From the NCBI GenBank assembly GCA_016932575.1, contig JAFGCO010000055.1, positions 310,001 through 374,000 of the forward strand: a stretch of 64,000 nt of DNA, given 5' to 3'. The first letter of the stretch is position 1; each line of letters begins with the position of its first letter. Positions 17,397-25,927 of this stretch are shown here, piece after piece. The DNA is from a bacterium (lineage in GTDB: Bacteria; Zhuqueibacterota; QNDG01; JAFGCO01). A program made the translations under genes and the position numbers. Below the pieces are notes generated by a model. That model searched no databases, had not been told where the DNA came from, and saw only the letters and a list, made by a program, of their open reading frames with translations.

Positions 17397-17588
17397 ATGG
17401 AAAATTCATATCCTGAATGTCAGAAATGCAGTACCGGTGTATTGGTCCCACTTTCCGATTACGGTCGTGAAGGTGCAGCCATTCGTTATAAGGCCTGGGT
17501 TTGCAGTAATCCGGAATGTGGTTTTAATATTCGTATTGATAATGGAGAGATCAGCTTCGGCAAGTCAGTTGAACCCTCACAGAAGTAG
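17397..17588 (+). CDS. Small two-CxxC-type zinc-ribbon protein
   Basis: A 63-residue protein carries C8-x2-C11 and C36-x4-C41, a four-Cys pattern able to bind one zinc, with an aromatic/basic stretch between. The middle part (YKAWVCSNPECGFNIRIDNG) resembles the zinc ribbon of topoisomerase I C-terminal repeats and other nucleic-acid-binding ribbons. GGAGG is located 5 bases before the ATG. It lies 16 bases after rplI, and its role is unknown. A longer overlapping frame (17386-17670) is rejected because it lacks these features. Confidence 0.75.
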   Translation: MENSYPECQKCSTGVLVPLSDYGREGAAIRYKAWVCSNPECGFNIRIDNGEISFGKSVEPSQK

Positions 17589-17666
17589 CAAGGATAAAAT
17601 TCATGGTGAACCAATGGTAAGGATACAGAAGGATTTTTGGTTCTGTATCCGTGATTTGGGTGAATT

Positions 17667-18602
17667 ATGAGACTGAAAAGAGCCGCTCTTCAGTTTTTTA
17701 AGCATCATAGCAAAGTCAAGATTTTTAGTTTTCTCTGTGCGTTGTTTCTTTGGTTTTATGTGACTCGTGATAACCAGGTGGAGAACACGTTTCAAATTCC
17801 TTTGCATATTACTAATCAGCCAGAGGATAAAATTCTCATTCAGCCGCTTCCTGAAACTGTTCCGGTGCTTTATCGCGGATCGAGCGGTGCCTTAAGCCCG
17901 ACACTCATTGACCATAGTATAGAAATCGATTTATCAAAATATCCGAAAGATACGGAAATTACATTGTCTGTGGAGATGATAGAAAGCAGTCAGTCGAAAT
18001 TAGGCGTGACACCGATTCGCATCAAATGGGATCAGCCGATTTCGATTGCCTACGACAGGTATGTCACGAAACAGGTGCCTGTGCTATCAAAAATTGAATT
18101 TAAGCCAAGGCAGGGATATATACAGGTTGGTGATGTATTGTTAAATCCAGATTCTGTGAAAGTTGAAGGAGCCGCCAGAGAGGTCAATGAAATTGATGCT
18201 GTCTATACCGAGTCAAAAGTACTTGATGTATCTCGTCCAATTAAAGGTACAGTTAGTTTGATGGATTCAACCTCTTCTCTGGTGGCATTGTCTGAAGAAA
18301 AGGTGCGGTATGCTGTGGATATTCAGGGAATCGGAGATCGTATGTTTGCAGAAGTTCCTGTACGTATTATTAATGCTCCTTACGGTATAAAGGTTTCTTC
18401 TGTACCTTCCACACTCTCCATTCACTTGCAGGGAGGCGTGGAAGTTTTAAAACATGTTAAAAAAGAAGATATTTTTGCCACTATTGATTATCGGAGTCGA
18501 TATCGATATGGCAAACGCATTCCCGCCATGATTCACGTGCCTCCCAATATTTCCTTTACGGATGTAACACCAAGAGTTTTTGAACTGCTGGTCGAACGAT
18601 GA
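17667..18602 (+). CDS. YbbR/CdaR-like domain protein
   Basis: The 311-residue protein has one N-terminal membrane helix (about 19-36, FSFLCALFLWFYVT) followed by the YbbR opening (NQVENTFQIPLHI). Repeated YbbR-like beta-domains then lie outside the membrane. In Firmicutes the related CdaR controls the diadenylate cyclase CdaA; no cyclase is encoded next to it here, so its partner is unknown. It overlaps tsaD by 4 bases (ATGA), indicating coupled translation. Confidence 0.83.
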   Translation: MRLKRAALQFFKHHSKVKIFSFLCALFLWFYVTRDNQVENTFQIPLHITNQPEDKILIQPLPETVPVLYRGSSGALSPTLIDHSIEIDLSKYPKDTEITLSVEMIESSQSKLGVTPIRIKWDQPISIAYDRYVTKQVPVLSKIEFKPRQGYIQVGDVLLNPDSVKVEGAAREVNEIDAVYTESKVLDVSRPIKGTVSLMDSTSSLVALSEEKVRYAVDIQGIGDRMFAEVPVRIINAPYGIKVSSVPSTLSIHLQGGVEVLKHVKKEDIFATIDYRSRYRYGKRIPAMIHVPPNISFTDVTPRVFELLVER

Positions 18603-19597
18603 TCGTTCTCGGTATTGAAACCTCCTGTGATGATACCAGTGCCGCAGTATTTAATGGAAAAAGCCTGTTGGCCAATGTGATTTCCACGCAGCTGGTTCAT
18701 CGAAATTTCGGAGGTGTTGTACCTGAACTGGCTTCCCGGTCTCATATTCGTCTGATACTGCCGGTGATTCGTCAGGCTCTTGATCAGGCAGGTCTTCAGC
18801 GTTCCCATATCGAAGGTATTGCAGTGACGTATGGCCCGGGTCTGGCAGGCTCTCTTCTGGTCGGATTGAGTGTGGCCAAGGGCCTGGCACAGGCTCTTGA
18901 GGTGCCTTATATTGGTATTAATCATCTGGAAGGCCATATCTGGGCCAATCGTCTTGATAATGAAAGACTGGCGCCTCCGTTCATTGTCTTGATCGCCTCA
19001 GGCGGTCATACGCAATTGGTGCTTGTTGAATCGTGGGGAGAGTACCAAATTTTAGGCAGGACTGTGGATGATGCAGCCGGGGAGGCCTTTGATAAGGTTG
19101 CGAAAATTCTTGATGTTGGGTATCCGGGCGGTCCCGCAATCGAAAAACTGGCCAAAGATGGTGATCCGGACTATATTCGGTTTCCCCGAGCCAGACTCAA
19201 GGCTGCCGGGCCGTACGATTTCAGCTTCAGCGGATTGAAGACGTCTGTTCTCAATCATGTCCAGTCGATAGGGAGGGAGCAAACCCGAATCCATATCAGA
19301 GATATCGCTGCATGTTTTCAAGAGGCAGTGACAGCGGTTCTGGTGGATCATACTCTTCGAGCCGCGCAGGAGCATCAGATTTCTCAGATCTGCCTGGCAG
19401 GGGGTGTGGCTGTGAATAAATTCCTGCAGCAGGCAATGATTCATGCTGCCTGCCGATCGAACAAGCATGTTTTTTGGCCTACAGCCGTCCTGTGCACAGA
19501 CAATGGCGGCATGATTGCACGTGCGGGATATTTCTATTTGAAAAAGAAGCAGAAATCATCTTTTCGTCTCTCCCCTGTTCCCGCATTGAATTTTTAA
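18599..19597 (+). CDS. tsaD: tRNA N6-adenosine threonylcarbamoyltransferase
   Basis: TsaD transfers the threonylcarbamoyl group to A37 of ANN-decoding tRNAs. The 332-residue protein shows GIETSCDDTSAAV, the metal ligands H109 and H113 in NHLEGHIWA, SGGHTQLVL, FDKVAKILDVGYPGGP and the C-terminal CLAGGVAVN and CTDNGGMIA motifs. Length is typical. It is co-translated with the YbbR gene upstream. Confidence 0.97.
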   Translation: MIVLGIETSCDDTSAAVFNGKSLLANVISTQLVHRNFGGVVPELASRSHIRLILPVIRQALDQAGLQRSHIEGIAVTYGPGLAGSLLVGLSVAKGLAQALEVPYIGINHLEGHIWANRLDNERLAPPFIVLIASGGHTQLVLVESWGEYQILGRTVDDAAGEAFDKVAKILDVGYPGGPAIEKLAKDGDPDYIRFPRARLKAAGPYDFSFSGLKTSVLNHVQSIGREQTRIHIRDIAACFQEAVTAVLVDHTLRAAQEHQISQICLAGGVAVNKFLQQAMIHAACRSNKHVFWPTAVLCTDNGGMIARAGYFYLKKKQKSSFRLSPVPALNF

Positions 19598-19607
19598 TAA
19601 TACGGTT

Positions 19608-21752
19608 ATGCAAATAAACGTTATTTACAGTGCGCCGCCGGTTTTATTTTACAGCCTCATGCTGATTGTCTGGCTGATCAGCTATTATTTTTATCGTTCG
19701 ACAAAACCGCCGATTCCCCGGTCTCTCCGTCGGTTTTGTATGGTCCTTCGGGGGGCGGTCCTTACCCTGATCTTATGGCTGCTTTTTCGACCCGTCATTC
19801 GGATTACACAGTATCACAGAGAAAAACCCCGGCTGGCTGTGCTGATAGATGGATCCGCTTCCATGACCGTATCAGAGGAAGAGCATCCCCGCTCATTTCA
19901 GATCACACGATTTCTTGGATCTTTAGTTTTTCAAAAGATTCAGGAAAAAACATCAATCGAACTGTTTTCATTTTCAGATCAGATCTATCCGATTTCGTCG
20001 AACGATTCCTTGTCATTCCATGGCTCAATGACGAATTTGACACAGGCGCTTGATCAGGTGGTCGGTCAGGAAGGCCGGTTGCCTTTAAGGGGAATCTTGC
20101 TCCTATCGGACGGCGCGCATAACGAAGGCGCCCTTCCGGAAAACAGGTGTGATGCATGGCCGGTCCCTATTTATGCAGTGGGGATTGGGGATTCACAGGA
20201 AAAGCCTGATGTTGTCCTGACGCAGGTGAAGGCCAACGAAATCACTTATGTTGATCAGAGCATGCCAGTGAGGGTTTCTCTAAGGGGCCCCGGTTTTGGT
20301 GATCGGGAAGTACAGCTTTATCTCAGCAAAGGAAACCAAAGATTGCAGCGCAAACAAATTCGGATCCCCAAAAACGGACTGGAAACCTCGGTGACCCTAT
20401 ATTGGACTCCTGAAGTACCGGGGAATGAACGTTTCAAGGTATGGGTGGAACCCCTGGCGGGAGAGCTGACAGGTAAAAACAATGCCCGTGAATTTTATGT
20501 GCGGATTCACAAGCAGAAAAAAAAGGTGTTAATCCTTTCTGGCCGGCCGGATCCGGATCTGGGCTTTATTAAGCGGGTATTTCAACAGGACAGAAATACG
20601 GAGCTGCTGGTCCGTACGCAACAACCCGGAGGACAATTTTATGAGGGAAATCTGCGAATTTCAGACATTGAAAAGACAGATGTGGCGGTTTTATTGTATT
20701 TTCCGAATTCACACACTTCTAAGGTGTCATGGCAGATGTTAATGGATGTTTTTCAGTATCATCCGAAACCACTTCTGATCATTGCCGGAAAATCTGTGGA
20801 TATTGCTGCAGTGAAAAAACTGCCACAGACTCTGCCTGTTCATGCCTTTGGAAATCCGGATATAAATTGGGTGCTTCCCCGTCTGACCGCGCATGGAATG
20901 CAGCATCCGGTTCCCCTGATTGATGATGCCTCTCAAAGCCAGTCCGCCTGGGCGCAGCTACCACCCATCAGTACATCCTGGCCCGATGCTTCCATCATGC
21001 CGGGCGCAAAAGTGTTGGTCGAAGGGATCGTTGAGACTTCAGCTCAACATGCTTGCCCGATTTTAGTAAGCCGATCGTTTCAAAACCAAAAGATTATGAT
21101 GATATTGGCCAATCAGCTGTACCGCTGGCATATGCTGATGTGGCAGGAGGATGACCCCCGGAATTTATTGGAACAGGTCATTCTCCGGAGTATACGCTGG
21201 CTGTCTACGAATGAATCTATCCGGCCAGTACGGCTGAAATTGGAAGAACGCATTTATCCCGCCGGAATACAGGCGCCTGTTCACGCGGAAGTCTATGATG
21301 AGACTTTGCTGCCTGTGGATGATGCCAATGTTCAATTGACAGTGACCGGCCCGGACACATTGAATGTTTCTCTGAAGCCGGAAGGCAGCGGACAATATCA
21401 GGGCCGGCTTTCCGGTCTTATGCCAGGTGAATATCAGATTGTGGCTGAAGCGACTCTTAAGGGGCGCTTTTTAGGCAGAGATACCACGGCATTTGTGATT
21501 ACTGATTTTCAGCCCGAATTTTTACAGACACAGGCCCGACCGGAAGTATTGGAAAGGATTTCAAAGCAGAGCGGTGGCCTGTTTTTCACACCGGACAGTA
21601 TGGGTGCGCTTGATGATGCAATTCATTTTCCAATGGAAACCCTTGTGGCGCTGAGGGAAATTAAACCCTGGCAGGATTTCCGGTTTCTTATTTTTATTGT
21701 GTTTCTGCTTTCTCTTGAATGGCTGATCCGCCGGAGAAAGGGCATGATGTAG
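19608..21752 (+). CDS. Membrane-anchored von Willebrand factor A domain protein
   Basis: The 714-residue protein has two N-terminal membrane helices (about 9-27 and 44-64). A VWA domain with an intact metal-ion site follows: DGSAS, a later Thr, and LLLSDGAHNEGA. A large extracytoplasmic beta-rich part and a C-terminal membrane helix (about 688-706) come next. The layout matches BatA-like and related FCB proteins with a glutamine-amidotransferase-like middle domain, which may assemble envelope complexes. No MoxR ATPase or other Bat partner is adjacent, so its function is open. It starts 10 bases after tsaD. Confidence 0.75.
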   Translation: MQINVIYSAPPVLFYSLMLIVWLISYYFYRSTKPPIPRSLRRFCMVLRGAVLTLILWLLFRPVIRITQYHREKPRLAVLIDGSASMTVSEEEHPRSFQITRFLGSLVFQKIQEKTSIELFSFSDQIYPISSNDSLSFHGSMTNLTQALDQVVGQEGRLPLRGILLLSDGAHNEGALPENRCDAWPVPIYAVGIGDSQEKPDVVLTQVKANEITYVDQSMPVRVSLRGPGFGDREVQLYLSKGNQRLQRKQIRIPKNGLETSVTLYWTPEVPGNERFKVWVEPLAGELTGKNNAREFYVRIHKQKKKVLILSGRPDPDLGFIKRVFQQDRNTELLVRTQQPGGQFYEGNLRISDIEKTDVAVLLYFPNSHTSKVSWQMLMDVFQYHPKPLLIIAGKSVDIAAVKKLPQTLPVHAFGNPDINWVLPRLTAHGMQHPVPLIDDASQSQSAWAQLPPISTSWPDASIMPGAKVLVEGIVETSAQHACPILVSRSFQNQKIMMILANQLYRWHMLMWQEDDPRNLLEQVILRSIRWLSTNESIRPVRLKLEERIYPAGIQAPVHAEVYDETLLPVDDANVQLTVTGPDTLNVSLKPEGSGQYQGRLSGLMPGEYQIVAEATLKGRFLGRDTTAFVITDFQPEFLQTQARPEVLERISKQSGGLFFTPDSMGALDDAIHFPMETLVALREIKPWQDFRFLIFIVFLLSLEWLIRRRKGMM

Positions 21753-22005
21753 GCCGGTTGCCGGGGACCGACGGTTTCCTCTCCAAGAAATTTTAATCCT
21801 TTTTACATACACAATTATTCATTGATAATGGATAAAAATATTATTATACTTATTTTTCGAGCCGGGGTTTTGAATTCTATAACACGCGTGAACAAGTGAG
21901 ATACGCTCTGGTTGTTCAGTGTACGAGTTATATGATCTTTTTTCCTTGGTTTCAGTGTTAAAACATGCCCTGAGGCATTGTATCCTGATCAATGAGGAGA
22001 TCGCC

Positions 22006-22866
22006 ATGAAACTCCGAAGCATTCATGCACCCATACTCATGTCAGCCGTTTTGCTGTGCATCCACTGCGCCGAACTTCTACAGATGGCAAACATTCAGAA
22101 ACCCAAGATTAAATTGGCCAGTATGCGGATCACCAGTCTGAGCCTTCAGAACATCGGGCTGGCCTTTGACGTGAATATTAAAAATCCCAATCCGGTTTCC
22201 ATTCATCTGGCCGGCCTGGATTATGATTTCAGGCTGAATAATGCCTCCTTTTTGAAAGGCAGTCAGAACAGGGATCTGCGGATCCGGTCCCATGGCACAA
22301 GCCGGATTGAAATACCCCTTTTATTGTCTTTCAATGATCTTTATAAAACCTATCAAACCCTGAAAAATCAGGACAGCACAGAATATACTCTGATATGCGG
22401 ACTTTCCGTTCAACTGCCGCTTTTGGGGGACACACGGATTCCTGTGCAGAAAACAGGGCATCTTCCCCTGATCAAAATCCCGAAAATCAGTATTCATGCT
22501 CTGAAACTGGACAGACTCAATTTATCAGGCGCTGATTTGGTGCTGGAACTGAGAATGGACAATCCCAATGCTTTCAAGCTGTTACTCAGCAAGCTGAATT
22601 ATGATTTCAATGTCAACGGCCGCTCGTGGGCTCAAGGAAACCTTTCGACACCCCTGGCCGTAAACGCTAAGAGTGATGACACGATTTGTATCCCGGTCTC
22701 GCTGAATTTTATTGAAATGGGGCGATCCGTCTATGCATTGGTTTCCGGGAAGAACGATTTGGATTATCATTTATCCGGCAACCTGGGATTCGATACGTCA
22801 TTGCCAATGCTGAAAAATATTGATTTGCCTGTTAAAAGCGACGGCTCGTTGAAAATTACCCGATAA
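22006..22866 (+). CDS. LEA type 2 / WHy-domain lipoprotein
   Basis: From the ATG at 22006, preceded by GAGGAG, the protein has 286 residues. It starts with a lipoprotein signal ending in the lipobox-like LCIHC. Two tandem WHy/LEA2 domains follow, each with the same signature: SLQNIGLAFDVNIKNPNP then LDYDF, and NLSGADLVLELRMDNPNA then LNYDF. The protein is likely membrane-tethered in the periplasm. WHy proteins are linked to desiccation and stress tolerance, but the role of bacterial ones is unclear. A longer frame from 21919 would bury the signal peptide and is not preferred. Confidence 0.8.
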   Translation: MKLRSIHAPILMSAVLLCIHCAELLQMANIQKPKIKLASMRITSLSLQNIGLAFDVNIKNPNPVSIHLAGLDYDFRLNNASFLKGSQNRDLRIRSHGTSRIEIPLLLSFNDLYKTYQTLKNQDSTEYTLICGLSVQLPLLGDTRIPVQKTGHLPLIKIPKISIHALKLDRLNLSGADLVLELRMDNPNAFKLLLSKLNYDFNVNGRSWAQGNLSTPLAVNAKSDDTICIPVSLNFIEMGRSVYALVSGKNDLDYHLSGNLGFDTSLPMLKNIDLPVKSDGSLKITR

Positions 22867-22879
22867 GCGGGAGGTGGGC

Positions 22880-23251
22880 ATGGAACTCCTCGGCAATTTT
22901 TTCTGGATTATTCTGGGAGGCGGCATATTCATTTTTTTCTGGTACCTGATCGGGGGGCTGGTGCTTTGTTGCACAATCATCGGAATTCCGTTCGGCGTGC
23001 AATGTATCAAATTATCCATTCTCGCACTCATGCCGTTCGGACGGGAGATCCGGGATATGAAATCAGCCACCAGTTTCATTTCCTTGATTATGAATATTCT
23101 GTGGATTTTAATTGGAGGCATTGAACTGGTGATTACCCATTTAATCCTGGCGGTTATCCTGGCCATCACCATCATCGGTATTCCTTTTGCCAAACAGCAT
23201 CTCAAATTGGCGGGGATGGCGCTGACCCCGTTTGGCAAGACGATTGATTAA
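22880..23251 (+). CDS. YccF-domain inner-membrane protein
   Basis: The 123-residue protein has an internal repeat typical of YccF (DUF307): two membrane units, each ending in the conserved IIGIPFGVQCIKLS.LALMPFG / IIGIPFAKQHLKLA.MALTPFG block. About four hydrophobic segments are visible. Function is unknown in the family. The ATG at 22880 follows GGGAGGTGG by a good distance; a GTG at 22874 is embedded in that ribosome-binding site. It lies 13 bases after the WHy lipoprotein gene. Confidence 0.85.
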   Translation: MELLGNFFWIILGGGIFIFFWYLIGGLVLCCTIIGIPFGVQCIKLSILALMPFGREIRDMKSATSFISLIMNILWILIGGIELVITHLILAVILAITIIGIPFAKQHLKLAGMALTPFGKTID

Positions 23252-23272
23252 AATTGAAAATGGAGGTGTTTC

Positions 23273-23539
23273 TTGATCCAGGACAGTTATATCATTATCG
23301 GCATTCATGTTCAGGACCGGATTCATCAGGTACCGGACATTCAGACCCTGTTTACAGAATACGGATGCAGCATTCGAACCCGGCTGGGTCTGCATGAAAC
23401 CAATGAAAACAAATGCTCTGGTGCGGGTCTCATCCTTCTGGAAGTCGTCGGAGATGAAAGTCAGATTGATTCTCTCATGAATGCGTTGAATCAAATGGAT
23501 GGCATTGAAGTGCAGAAAATGAAATTCAGGCACGATTAA
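23273..23539 (+). CDS. Small ACT/ferredoxin-fold protein of the TM1266 (hydrogenase-regulator-like) type
   Basis: The 88-residue protein resembles the single-domain TM1266-like family (putative iron-only hydrogenase system regulators). It has an IIIGIHVQDR opening strand, an EYG segment followed by RTRLGLHE, and GDESQIDSLMNALNQMDGIEVQKMKF at the end, a beta-alpha-beta-beta-alpha-beta pattern. It probably forms a small ligand-binding oligomer. No hydrogenase gene is seen in the window. The start is a TTG with GGAGGT 5 bases upstream. Confidence 0.55.
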   Translation: MIQDSYIIIGIHVQDRIHQVPDIQTLFTEYGCSIRTRLGLHETNENKCSGAGLILLEVVGDESQIDSLMNALNQMDGIEVQKMKFRHD

Positions 23540-23865
23540 GAAGGGCCGTTATATAAAATATCCCTCCGTAAACGCCCGATTTGCTTATGGAGAGATACGA
23601 AAAATCAATTCGAAGCGAATATTAACGATTCTGAATCGTCAGATAAACGAGCGTTTGATTCAGCAGTTGAAATGCGATTTCACCAAATGTAATGGGCCCG
23701 ACAATATTTCCTGTTTTTTTACCTTCAAGCTCCGAATAAAGATAGTTCAAAATACAGTTGCATGAAAAATCCGGATCAGCCAGATCTTTCGGCAGCTTTG
23801 ATTCAAAACTCTCTACATAATTGCCCACAGGTGCTGCTAATTTATATTCAGTATTGAAAAATTCC

Positions 23866-23894
23866 TTGACTTTCTGTTTAATAATGTTTAAAAT
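23866..23894 (+). promoter_or_regulatory. Promoter of the rrf2-met operon
   Basis: TTGACT (23866-23871), a 17-base spacer and TAAAAT (23889-23894) give a good sigma70 match. Transcription would start near 23901, about 35 bases upstream of the rrf2 ATG. Confidence 0.7.
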
Positions 23895-23915
23895 ATGACA
23901 AACTTGATCATAATT

Positions 23916-23929
23916 ATTATAATTATAAT
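23916..23929. promoter_or_regulatory. Perfect 14-bp palindrome, candidate Rrf2 operator
   Basis: ATTATAATTATAAT is identical to its own reverse complement. It lies between the predicted start of transcription and the rrf2 ATG (7 bases upstream), where a bound dimer would block transcription. Autoregulation through such AT-rich palindromes is common for Rrf2 proteins such as IscR and CymR. The region is AT-rich, so chance palindromes are easier. Confidence 0.5.
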
Positions 23930-23935
23930 CTGACC

Positions 23936-24388
23936 ATGAAGATCACGTATAAAGGCGATTATGCACTCAAGGCCATTCTGGATCTTTCCTATCGTTTTGA
24001 TATGGGCAGGGTGGTTCCGCTGGCAGATATTTCCAGGCGCCAGAACATACCGGAAAAATATCTGGAGCAGATTATGTTGATATTGAAACGTGCAGGCTAC
24101 GTGGAGAGCAAGCGCGGTATCGGGGGCGGTTTTTTATTGCAAAAATCACCAAAAGCAATCACTGTGGGAGAAATTGTCCGCCTGATAGAGGGGCCTGTTG
24201 AACCGATTGCCTGCGGAGATGCTGTATATAACTGCTGTGGTGAAGAAGAAACATGTGCCTTCCGGGAGATATGGCTGAAGGTGACCCGTGCCATTACAGA
24301 TATTGTCGATACGGTCACTTTCGAACAGATCATGAAACGCACAAATGAACTTCAGCAAAGGCACAATGGTTATACCTACCAGATATAA
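23936..24388 (+). CDS. Rrf2-family transcriptional regulator (CymR/IscR-like)
   Basis: The 150-residue protein has the Rrf2 winged helix: DYALKAILDL, the recognition-helix region IPEKYLEQIMLILKRAGYVESKRGIGGGFLL and ITVGEIVRLIEGPV. A Cys cluster follows (C93, C100, C101, C107), with a nearby conserved Trp in FREIW. The cluster could bind an iron-sulfur centre or sense thiols. It is the first gene of a run encoding cysteine and methionine synthesis, so it probably reports sulfur or Fe-S status, like CymR. Almost no ribosome-binding site is visible upstream of the ATG. Confidence 0.88.
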   Translation: MKITYKGDYALKAILDLSYRFDMGRVVPLADISRRQNIPEKYLEQIMLILKRAGYVESKRGIGGGFLLQKSPKAITVGEIVRLIEGPVEPIACGDAVYNCCGEEETCAFREIWLKVTRAITDIVDTVTFEQIMKRTNELQQRHNGYTYQI

Positions 24389-24410
24389 TTCCGAAAGAAA
24401 GGTAACAATC

Positions 24411-25700
24411 ATGTTCAATCAAAAGCTGGCCATAGAAACCCTGGCACTACATGCAGGTTATTCACCGGATAAAAAAACACGTTCGTGCGCGATCCCCGTC
24501 CACCGTACCAGCGCATATCTGTTCAGCAGCACGCAGCAGGCGGCTGATTTATTTGCTTTGAAAGAAATAGGAAATATCTATACACGCCTTCAAAATCCAA
24601 CCCAGGACATTTTAGAGCAGCGTGTGGCCGCTATGGAAGGCGGTGCCGGAGCCCTGGCCGTAGCCTCGGGCACAGCTGCCATATATTATTCGATTATCAA
24701 TATTTGCTCGGCCGGAGATGAAATTGTCGCTGCCAACAACCTGTACGGCGGTACGTTTACCATGCTGAATGACATTCTGCCTCAGTTTGGTATCAGGACG
24801 AGGTTCGTCAATCCTGAAAAACCGGAGGATTTTCAAAAAGCCATCTCGGAGAAGACACGGGCGCTTTTTGCGGAGACCATCGGTAATCCCGGACTGGGGG
24901 TGACAGATATTGAAGCTGTTGCCGGGATCGCGCAAAAGCATCATTTGCCCCTGATTGTGGATTCGACTTTTACAACGCCCTGTTTATTGCGGCCGATCGA
25001 ATATGGCGCCGATATTGTCTGTCATTCGCTGTCCAAGTGGCTGGGCGGGCATGGTACGGGGATCGGGGGTATTGTGGTGGACGCCGGCCGGTTTGACTGG
25101 ACCGATTCTAGGTTTACCCTGTACAATGAGCCGGATTCCAGTTACCATGACTTGAGATACGCCCATGATCTGGGCGACCTGAATTCTCTGGCCTTCATTT
25201 TAAGAATGCGCCTGGTACCGCTTCGCAACCTGGGAGCGGCCATTTCCCCTGACAATGCCTGGATTTTTATTCAGGGCATTGAAACCCTGCCGCTTCGTAT
25301 GGAAAGGCATTGTCAAAATGCACTGGCCGTGGCGAAATATTTAAAAGATCACCTGAAAGTCAGCTGGGTGCGATATCCGGGGCTGGAGAAAGATCCCGCG
25401 TATCCGACAGCCAAACGCTATTTGAAAAAGGGGTTCGGAGGCATGGTGGTTTTCGGAATCAAAGGGGGGCTGCATTCAGGTGAGGAGTTTATTGATGGTT
25501 TGAAATTAATTTCTCATTTGGCCAATGTGGGCGATGCCAAGAGCCTGGCGATCCATCCAGCGAGCACAACACACTCTCAGTTGTCCGAAAAACAGCAAAG
25601 CGAAGGGGGCATCACGCCGGATTTAATCCGCCTGAGCATCGGCATCGAGCACATTGATGACATTCTTGCGGATCTTGATCAGGCATTAAAACAAACCTGA
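24411..25700 (+). CDS. metY: O-acetylhomoserine sulfhydrylase (Cys/Met metabolism PLP enzyme)
   Basis: The enzyme makes homocysteine from O-acetylhomoserine and sulfide. From the ATG at 24411 it has 429 residues, typical of MetY and longer than most MetB/MetC enzymes. The conserved family blocks are present: YTRLQNPTQDILEQRVAAMEGG, NNLYGGTFTML and the PLP lysine in HSLSKWLGGHGTGIGG. The C-terminal HPASTTHSQL segment is also typical. With metX, cysK and metW in the same operon, direct sulfhydrylation is the likely route to methionine. A longer frame from 24345 overlaps rrf2 and is not preferred. Confidence 0.92.
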   Translation: MFNQKLAIETLALHAGYSPDKKTRSCAIPVHRTSAYLFSSTQQAADLFALKEIGNIYTRLQNPTQDILEQRVAAMEGGAGALAVASGTAAIYYSIINICSAGDEIVAANNLYGGTFTMLNDILPQFGIRTRFVNPEKPEDFQKAISEKTRALFAETIGNPGLGVTDIEAVAGIAQKHHLPLIVDSTFTTPCLLRPIEYGADIVCHSLSKWLGGHGTGIGGIVVDAGRFDWTDSRFTLYNEPDSSYHDLRYAHDLGDLNSLAFILRMRLVPLRNLGAAISPDNAWIFIQGIETLPLRMERHCQNALAVAKYLKDHLKVSWVRYPGLEKDPAYPTAKRYLKKGFGGMVVFGIKGGLHSGEEFIDGLKLISHLANVGDAKSLAIHPASTTHSQLSEKQQSEGGITPDLIRLSIGIEHIDDILADLDQALKQT

Positions 25701-25927
25701 ATTGATGTGGGGTGTGCAGTAACTTTATGCATTGTGATGCTTTTATGGGCAGGATTTTTTATAAAAAATAAAATGAAACCAAAGGAAAATAAATTTTTTG
25801 AAAACCATACCTGACAGCGACAATAAAAACGACACCATTGACCGGGGAAAAACCGTCTTTGGAAATGACAACATTGGCTCGTGGCTGACCGTAAATTCTG
25901 GATCATGTTAAAACGAAAGACATTCAC
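25701..25927 (+). other. Intergenic region before cysK with possible short reading frame
   Basis: The 227-base gap holds a possible 37-codon frame starting with TTG (25798-25911), with AAAGGA about 11-13 bases upstream. The peptide matches nothing I recognise. No riboswitch fold was recognised. Confidence 0.25.

Larger units (their letters stand above)
23622..23942 (-). pseudogene. Remnant of a FIST-type sensor protein (C-terminal end only)
   Basis: An open minus-strand frame of about 106 codons ends in a protein-like sequence. The segments FSCNCILNYLYSELEGKK and GPITFGEIAFQLLNQTLVYL resemble the C-terminus of FIST-domain signalling proteins. No ATG, GTG or TTG occurs at the 5' end of the frame (first possible GTG at 23828), and the frame is closed by a stop just inside the rrf2 gene. 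I read it as the tail of a lost gene, or less likely as a 68-residue gene starting at 23828. The rrf2 promoter lies within this relic. Confidence 0.5.

Noticed and set aside
25701-25927. SAM riboswitch upstream of cysK
   Set aside because: Only a 4-bp GCAT/ATGC hairpin is present; none of the conserved SAM-riboswitch features were seen.
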